Below, one piece after another: positions 1 through 4,197 of a stretch of DNA of 5,610 nucleotides; the stretch's first letter is position 1, and every line of letters starts with the position of its first letter. Below the pieces are notes generated by a model. The model made no database searches. It was not told where the DNA came from and saw nothing but the letters and a program-made list of their open reading frames with translations. The position numbers were made by a program, and so were the translations under genes. Origin of the DNA: Sedimentisphaerales bacterium. Its GTDB lineage: Bacteria; Planctomycetota; Phycisphaerae; Sedimentisphaerales; SM23-30. The stretch covers positions 1 to 5,610 of the forward strand of contig DAOWAK010000104.1 of NCBI GenBank assembly GCA_030634605.1, written 5' to 3'.

Positions 1-1875
1 AGATGCGGAATCGTAATGGGGGGGGCTCTGGGTGACGGTGAATTCTTTTTGGACGGTCTGGCCGTCGATGAAGAATTCGGCACGGTATTTTTTGTCGAAG
101 CCGATGTCGGTCAGGGCGCGAGACAAGCTGTTTTCGGCGCTGGGCCAAGGTTGAGGGATGCGGTCAAGATATTGTTCGGGAACCTGATCGAGTTGTTCCC
201 AGGGGAAGTTTTCGATAAATACGTCACCTGTAACGTCGATGTCCAGCGGCTTAGGCAGGTCGTCGCAGTGCAGTCTGAGAAGGATGGCACCGGGTTCAAT
301 GCCGGCGGCGGCGGCGGGGGAGTTGGGGTAAACGTAAGAGACCAGGGCCCCGGTCTTGCCGTCTTTGGTGAGGTCGGAGACGTTATTGATGCGGGCAAGT
401 TCCTTGTTGAGGGCCTGCATTTCGATACCCATCCAGGCGAGGCGGCTTTCCTCGGCTTCGGTGAGCGGGATGTTACTGGAGTCGAGGTTGGCAGTGAGAT
501 CGGTGAAAAGTTTTTTCAGATAGCCGGTGGCAGTCAGTTGGGCGCCGGCGCCGGAGAAGCGTTTCTGTTCAGAAACTTTTTCGCGCCGAATGATCGGCAG
601 GCTGATCAGGCGGTTGGTTTGGTCGAAGATGAAGAGGTTTTCGGAATTGCCGGCGATATTGGGATAGATTTGCCGTTTCCAGCCCAGCTCGAAAGACGCC
701 AGGCGGATGTGCTTGAAATAGGTAACGCGTTTTTCGCCCTGGATGATGATCTCGGCGGCCAGGAGCAGTTGATTGTCAAAATCGCGAATGCTGTCGTCGA
801 TCAGGGTGGCGGGGGAATCCAGGGGGGTTTCCAGGTCGGCCAGCAGCGCGCCGTAATCGGTGAAGGTGCCGGCAAAAGCAGCTGGGATGGGATCGCCGGA
901 AGTCTGGTGAACGGTGATGCGTTCGAGCCGGGCGGTTACCTTGGGCTTGAGATTGGTCAGGATGAGCACCTGGTTGTTGTTTACGACAATGCCGGTGGTG
1001 TGGATTTCGGTGGGCGCTTCTTCCTGGCTCATGTATAGCTGTTGAGGAGATTGTTTGGGACTGCGAAAATTGAGGGTGACGCGCAACAGGGACTGGTCAG
1101 CTTTGGTCTGGAGCTGGTCGAGATGGCTTTGCATTTGCTCGGCGGTGACAGTGGGCCATTGCAGGGGAGAGATTTTCCACGAATCGTCCGGGGGGAGCAG
1201 ATTGTTGAGAACCATGGCAACGGGAGAAGCGTCTCTGGTTACGACGATGCCGGCAGTACTGGCGGTCTGGAAGGTACGGCCGGTTTCGGTTCTGGTAAGT
1301 GTAGTGCTGAATTCTTTGACGGCGGTGGACCAGAGGCTGTTAAGCTCGTCCAGAGTAAGTGTCCAGTATGGGCCTTCGTTGTCGGGTTGGAATTTCAGTG
1401 GTGCGGTGCCCGGTAGAGGTTGATCGAGCTCGATTATTACGGCAGGTTGATTTTTGAAATAGGAATTTATTTTGGCTGCGATGAGTTGGTCGCCGAAGCG
1501 GACTTCGATTTTTTCGACGAAGCGTGGGTGGACCATCATGTCAGAGGTAATGACGAGATTGTCAGTAACGAGGTAGCCGTCAACTTCGAGGGGGCGTTCT
1601 TCGGTGATCATTTTCCGGCCGGAGCCTATGGAGTGGAATCCGCCGCAGTTGGGACAGCGTGAGCCCCAGCCGCCGATGTCGGGGCTGTCGCCCTTGTCGT
1701 ATTTAAGCGTGTATTCGACGATAACCAGGGAGTTTGCCAAGCTGTCGGCGATTTTGACTTTGTCGGCGGGGGTAAGTTGCTGATCCTGCTCGAGAGATTC
1801 AGCAGCAGTCAAAGGCAGCAAAATGGCGAACAGAACAATCACGGCGGAAGTTATTTGCAGAGCTTTCAGCTGCAT
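1..1875 (-). CDS. Exported HtrA-like protein with two degenerate trypsin-like domains and a PDZ domain (partial, C-terminus off left edge)
   Basis: The minus-strand frame stays open from the ATG at 1875 to the window edge, giving 625 residues without a stop. The start is supported by AAGGAG at 1882-1887, six bases upstream. Residues 1-26 form a Sec signal peptide: a hydrophobic core at about 8-21, then LTAAES. Residues 50-222 read like an HtrA core, but the strand that should carry the catalytic His reads VTDNLVI (Leu107), and the Asp strand reads QPAVIIEL (Pro144). A CPNC pair (Cys74, Cys77) precedes it. Residues 288-432 look like a second copy: LTNLK with Lys310 at the His position, TDYGALLADL with Asp340, and AGNS with Ser411, resembling the PGNS motif. 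A PDZ domain starts near WMGIEMQ (480) and includes SPAAAAGIEPGAIL. It resumes at about 580-615 after an insertion. Both protease domains lack His, so the protein is probably not a classical serine protease; it may bind substrates or regulate the upstream HtrA. The frame is certain; the fold assignment is by eye. Confidence 0.9.
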   Translation of the reverse strand, partial: MQLKALQITSAVIVLFAILLPLTAAESLEQDQQLTPADKVKIADSLANSLVIVEYTLKYDKGDSPDIGGWGSRCPNCGGFHSIGSGRKMITEERPLEVDGYLVTDNLVITSDMMVHPRFVEKIEVRFGDQLIAAKINSYFKNQPAVIIELDQPLPGTAPLKFQPDNEGPYWTLTLDELNSLWSTAVKEFSTTLTRTETGRTFQTASTAGIVVTRDASPVAMVLNNLLPPDDSWKISPLQWPTVTAEQMQSHLDQLQTKADQSLLRVTLNFRSPKQSPQQLYMSQEEAPTEIHTTGIVVNNNQVLILTNLKPKVTARLERITVHQTSGDPIPAAFAGTFTDYGALLADLETPLDSPATLIDDSIRDFDNQLLLAAEIIIQGEKRVTYFKHIRLASFELGWKRQIYPNIAGNSENLFIFDQTNRLISLPIIRREKVSEQKRFSGAGAQLTATGYLKKLFTDLTANLDSSNIPLTEAEESRLAWMGIEMQALNKELARINNVSDLTKDGKTGALVSYVYPNSPAAAAGIEPGAILLRLHCDDLPKPLDIDVTGDVFIENFPWEQLDQVPEQYLDRIPQPWPSAENSLSRALTDIGFDKKYRAEFFIDGQTVQKEFTVTQSPPHYDSAS

Positions 1876-1881
1876 AAGTTA

Positions 1882-1887
1882 CTCCTT
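1882..1887 (-). promoter_or_regulatory. Ribosome binding site of the degenerate HtrA-like gene
   Basis: The minus strand reads AAGGAG followed by TAACTT and then ATG at 1875. This is a near-consensus Shine-Dalgarno sequence with six-base spacing, and it fixes the start codon. Confidence 0.85.
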
Positions 1888-1918
1888 AATAAGTTTATTT
1901 CAAAGTAAGTTTTTAACT

Positions 1919-3319
1919 TTATTCTTTTTCGTAATTTCTGGAAATGTCGAGCACTTGCTGCCGGAGCAACCCGCTGCGGAGAACGCTGATGATGATTTTT
2001 GGTTTTTGTTTGATGTTTTCGAGGGTGTTTTTGTGGATGGCTTCGAGATCGTCGAGGGTGGTTAATTTTTTGCCGTCGATTTTCAGGAGAATGTCCTGGG
2101 CTTTGAGTCCGGCGTTGGCGGCATTGCCGGGGCGTTTGATGCCGTAGATGAAGACGCCCTCGGCACGGTGGAAATGGAGGTTTGGATTGTCGAAGCGGTT
2201 GATAGCTTTGACGGTCAGATCCCAGCGGGGGCAATCGAGTTCTTCACCTTCGACTTTTCCCTTTTCGGTGGGGATAATCTCAATTTTAACCGTTTCATTG
2301 TTGCGCAGCAGGGTAATGTTGACCGGTTGGTCTTTAGGAAGATTGCCGAGGAGTTTTCGCAGTTGGGGCAGTTCCTCCGCGGTCAGGGCGGTAACCGGTT
2401 GATCGTTGATTTGTACGATGCGGTCGCGGGCCAGGATGCCGGCACGTCGAGCGGGGCTTTCGGGATCGGTTTCGGCAACGATGACGCCCTGGTCGGCGTC
2501 GAAATAGATATCACGTTCGAAATCGCGCAGGGGCTGCAATTGCAGACCGGTCCAGCTCCAGTTAACCTGACCATGCTCGCGGAGTTGGGGGATGATGAAC
2601 TTGACGGTGTTGGAGGGGATGGCAAAACCCAGGCCGCCGCCGGCCAAACTGCCGCGGGTGTTGATGCCGACAATTTTACCGGCAGTATTAACCAACGGCC
2701 CACCGGAATTACCGGGGTTGATAGCGGCATCGGTCTGGAGCCAGAGTGAATATTCGCTGGATTCCGGCAGAAATCGCTTGATGCAGGAGATGATGCCGAT
2801 GGAAACCGAACGGCTCAGTCCCCAGGGAGCGCCCATGGCCATGACGAAATCACCTTCCTGGAGCTTGTCCGAATCGTCAAACCCGGCAAAAGGCAGGGGG
2901 CTGTCATTCTGTTTTTGTAGTTTCAACAAAGCCAGGTCGGTGTCTTTGTCCGAACCGAGCACTTTGGCGTCGAGTCCCTGGCCGTCATAGAGCAGGCAGC
3001 GAACCTCGACAGCTTTATCGATAACGTGCCAGTTGGTGACCACCTCGCCGTCGGCAGAGATGATAACGCCGCTGCCGGAAACTTCCCGAGTGATTTTTTT
3101 GCCGGCGGCGTGACTTTGCCGGAGGCATTTGATGTAAACCACCATGGGAAAGACCTGGTTTTTGGCGCGAGCGACCACCTCGCGAAAATCCATGTTGGCA
3201 AGTTTGCCGGTCTTGGCGGTCTTGGCGGTCTTGGCGGTCTTGGCGGTGGTGGTTTGATTGATGCTGCATCCGGCAGTAAACATTACGATAAGCAACAGTA
3301 GTGAAATGATTTTACGCAT
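1919..3319 (-). CDS. HtrA/Deg-family serine protease, lipoprotein with two PDZ domains
   Basis: A complete 466-residue protein. Residues 1-18 are a lipoprotein signal (MRKII, hydrophobic stretch, lipobox TAGC with Cys18), so the protease is probably anchored to a membrane facing the periplasm. Residues 24-39 are a Thr-Ala-Lys repeat linker. The chymotrypsin-like S1C domain spans about 48-250, with all three catalytic residues: His98 in TNWHVID, Asp128 in DTDLALL, and Ser205 in NPGNSGGPLV. Two PDZ domains follow: about 255-347 (GVIVAETDPESPARRAGI) and about 365-460 (GVFIYGIKRPGNAANAGL). This matches the DegP/DegQ layout of one protease and two PDZ domains, which in that family degrade misfolded envelope proteins and often form oligomers. 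I do not assign degP or degQ because the lipoprotein anchor and the repeat linker differ from the Escherichia proteins. The gene is first in an apparent operon with the degenerate homologue 43 bases downstream. The start is supported by the lipoprotein signal and an upstream GAGGA. Confidence 0.95.
   Translation of the reverse strand: MRKIISLLLLIVMFTAGCSINQTTTAKTAKTAKTAKTGKLANMDFREVVARAKNQVFPMVVYIKCLRQSHAAGKKITREVSGSGVIISADGEVVTNWHVIDKAVEVRCLLYDGQGLDAKVLGSDKDTDLALLKLQKQNDSPLPFAGFDDSDKLQEGDFVMAMGAPWGLSRSVSIGIISCIKRFLPESSEYSLWLQTDAAINPGNSGGPLVNTAGKIVGINTRGSLAGGGLGFAIPSNTVKFIIPQLREHGQVNWSWTGLQLQPLRDFERDIYFDADQGVIVAETDPESPARRAGILARDRIVQINDQPVTALTAEELPQLRKLLGNLPKDQPVNITLLRNNETVKIEIIPTEKGKVEGEELDCPRWDLTVKAINRFDNPNLHFHRAEGVFIYGIKRPGNAANAGLKAQDILLKIDGKKLTTLDDLEAIHKNTLENIKQKPKIIISVLRSGLLRQQVLDISRNYEKE
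3212..3247 (-). repeat. Four perfect 9-bp tandem repeats encoding Thr-Ala-Lys in the HtrA linker
   Basis: The minus-strand unit ACCGCCAAG occurs four times head to tail and encodes residues 25-36 as TAK four times. A fifth, degenerate copy (ACCGGCAAA, Thr-Gly-Lys) lies at 3203-3211. The unit is a multiple of three, so copy-number change by replication slippage would keep the frame and only change the length of the positively charged tether between lipid-anchored Cys18 and the protease domain. Confidence 0.93.
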
Positions 3320-3330
3320 GATTCGATAAG

Positions 3331-3335
3331 TCCTC
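3331..3335 (-). promoter_or_regulatory. Likely ribosome binding site of the HtrA gene
   Basis: The minus strand reads GAGGA eleven bases before the ATG at 3319. The spacing is longer than usual, but there is no better purine-rich site, and the lipoprotein signal supports this ATG. Confidence 0.55.
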
Positions 3336-3351
3336 TATTGCATTTAAGTTG

Positions 3352-3365
3352 CCAGCTTACGCTGG
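3352..3365 (-). promoter_or_regulatory. Small hairpin with a GNRA-type loop in the presumed HtrA leader
   Basis: The minus strand reads CCAGC-GTAA-GCTGG: a perfect 5-bp stem closed by GTAA, which is GUAA in RNA and fits the GNRA tetraloop pattern. It lies 32 bases upstream of the HtrA start codon, just before the GAGGA site. It could stabilise the leader or affect translation. A 5-bp stem can arise by chance, so the function is speculative. Confidence 0.4.
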
Positions 3366-3423
3366 ACCGGCTTTTGGCAGAGCCATATCGAAGCGATTAC
3401 CTTTATCGCCTATCCTGCCAATG

Positions 3424-3448
3424 TTCCAATAAACAAACGCAATTGGAA
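3424..3448. promoter_or_regulatory. Inverted repeat TTCCAAT-N11-ATTGGAA upstream of HtrA
   Basis: TTCCAAT at 3424-3430 and ATTGGAA at 3442-3448 are perfect 7-base inverted arms separated by 11 bases, with 18 bases between arm centres. That geometry would suit a dimeric DNA-binding regulator contacting one face of the helix, or a stem in the leader RNA. It lies about 105-130 bases upstream of the HtrA start. No regulator can be named. Confidence 0.35.
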
Positions 3449-3538
3449 AAATTTCCGCCTGATTAATGCCGATAACTACTGTTCAGGAGCAATCGGCAAC
3501 CAACGAACCCTTCCCATAACGGAATAATTTAATAGGTT

Positions 3539-3568
3539 TTTATAAAATTAGCAAGGCCCAACTGCCAA
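3539..3568 (-). promoter_or_regulatory. Candidate sigma-70-type promoter for the HtrA operon
   Basis: On the minus strand, TTGGCA (3563-3568) and TATAAA (3539-3544) are separated by 18 bases. Each hexamer matches five of six consensus positions. It would start transcription near 3532 and leave a leader of roughly 210 bases containing the TTCCAAT/ATTGGAA repeat and the small GTAA-loop hairpin. The region is AT-rich, so chance matches are possible, and the organism's sigma-factor preference is unknown. Confidence 0.45.
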
Positions 3569-3790
3569 CAAAGGAAAGAAAACAACTGTAACTTCTTGTT
3601 TTTCAATAGGTTGCTGGTTTTGCTGGATCCGAGCGGCTTTTTTAATAGCGTTTTTTGGTGTTATAAATGGTATTTTTTGCGGATGTTAGCTCTTTAACAG
3701 TGCTTCAGTGCAAATTTTCGGTGAAATAAACGCGGAAAACGGAGCCTTATGGCCGAAATGTCTGACTAAAACGGTCGTATTTATTGGGCG

Positions 3791-3854
3791 AAAAAAAAGG
3801 GGGAAGAAAAATTATTAAATGAATATTAAAACCCCCAAGTCCCCTTGATTTTTT
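3791..3854. repeat. A/G-run and C/T-run segment with imperfect inverted symmetry
   Basis: A run of eight A and five G (3791-3803) is followed by AT-rich DNA, then CCCCC (3832-3836) and CCCC-TTGA-TTTTTT (3841-3854). The left arm can pair with 3841-3854 as a 12-bp stem with a two-base bulge, or its G run can pair with the nearer C run. It lies between divergent genes, so it is not an obvious terminator. It could be a remnant of a dispersed repeat or simply low-complexity DNA. Confidence 0.35.
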
Positions 3855-3955
3855 AGGGTGAAAACATTAGAATTGGATTTGCAGGCAAAGGTGTCAGGAG
3901 TGATTTGAAAAGAATGCTAACCAAAGAATTTTTTTTCGGGGGATGGTGCAATATA

Positions 3956-4063
3956 CTTAAGGCAACCTCTAAAAATCGATTTATTGCTTATCAAAACGTC
4001 GGTTGCAATGACTCAGCATGGGCTAAAGCCCATCCTACAGTAATTTTTAGAGGTACCCTTGAG
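3956..4063. mobile_element. MITE-like element with about 21-bp terminal inverted repeats
   Basis: The left arm at 3956-3976 and the right arm at 4043-4063 are inverted copies matching at 18 of 21 positions. The inner 12 bases are perfect: ACCTCTAAAAAT at 3965-3976 and ATTTTTAGAGGT at 4043-4054. The element is about 108 bp, has no coding capacity, and contains a REP-like palindrome. A further inverted pair, GCAACC (3962-3967) and GGTTGC (4001-4006), could fold the left half. Small size, terminal inverted repeats and an intergenic position fit a non-autonomous mobile element or REP-type repeat. No clear target-site duplication is visible. Whether it is repeated in the genome cannot be judged from one copy. 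Confidence 0.6.
4018..4033. repeat. REP-like palindrome inside the inverted-repeat element
   Basis: ATGGGCT-AA-AGCCCAT forms a perfect 7-bp stem with a two-base centre. TGGGCT/AGCCCA palindromes followed by a CCTACA-like sequence resemble REP-type intergenic repeats in other bacteria, some of which are mobilised by REP-associated tyrosine transposases. That resemblance is from memory. The palindrome itself is directly visible. Confidence 0.6.
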
Positions 4064-4117
4064 CAGAGCGTGAATTCTGTTTCCGCTCGGGGAGCCTGGG
4101 TGCGGATCAATTTAATT

Positions 4118-4146
4118 TTGTCGGGTTTTAATGTATGCGCAATAAT
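4118..4146 (+). promoter_or_regulatory. Candidate sigma-70-type promoter of the C25 peptidase gene
   Basis: TTGTCG (4118-4123, four of six consensus positions) and AATAAT (4141-4146, five of six) are spaced by 17 bases. This would place the transcript start near 4153 and give a leader of about 45 bases. The spacing and location fit well, but the -35 hexamer is only moderate. Confidence 0.45.
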
Positions 4147-4184
4147 TATGTGAGGTAACTGGATATTTTACCCGAAAAAACAAA

Positions 4185-4190
4185 AAGGAG
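4185..4190 (+). promoter_or_regulatory. Ribosome binding site of the C25 peptidase gene
   Basis: AAGGAG is followed by seven bases and then ATG at 4198. This is a near-consensus Shine-Dalgarno sequence. With the signal peptide that follows directly, it decides the start codon. Confidence 0.88.
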
Positions 4191-4197
4191 ATTTACA

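Larger units (their letters stand above)
3320..4197. other. Divergent intergenic region between the HtrA operon and the C25 peptidase gene
   Basis: These 878 bases contain no gene I can support. The base composition is clearly more AT-rich than the flanking genes. Going right, the contents are: the HtrA ribosome binding site and leader repeats (3331-3448), a candidate minus-strand promoter (3539-3568), a short direct repeat CAGTGC-TT-CAGTGC (3698-3711), a purine tract with G and C runs (3790-3854), a roughly 108-bp inverted-repeat element (3956-4063), and the candidate promoter and ribosome binding site of the C25 gene (4118-4190). I found no tRNA-like or known riboswitch structure by eye. 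Confidence 0.85.

Noticed and set aside
16..1038. Long plus-strand open frame of 340 residues opposite the degenerate HtrA-like gene
   Set aside because: It is antisense to a frame with a good ribosome binding site, signal peptide and PDZ motifs. Its product is Gly-rich with no recognisable domain, and it has no ribosome binding site. It is a by-product of codon bias on the other strand.
2168..2749. Plus-strand open frame of 193 residues opposite the HtrA gene
   Set aside because: It is fully contained within and antisense to a protease gene with an intact triad and two PDZ domains. The translated sequence shows no domain of its own.
3212..3247. CRISPR or other spaced repeat array
   Set aside because: The 9-bp units are directly adjacent without spacers and encode an in-frame TAK linker in the HtrA protein.
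3791..3854. Rho-independent terminator
   Set aside because: The possible stem is mostly A-T with a bulge, and no gene ends nearby on either strand, because the flanking genes are divergent.
3905..4153. 82-residue plus-strand open frame in the intergenic region
   Set aside because: It runs straight through the inverted-repeat element and over the candidate C25 promoter. The ribosome binding site is poorly spaced, and the product has no recognisable feature or signal peptide.
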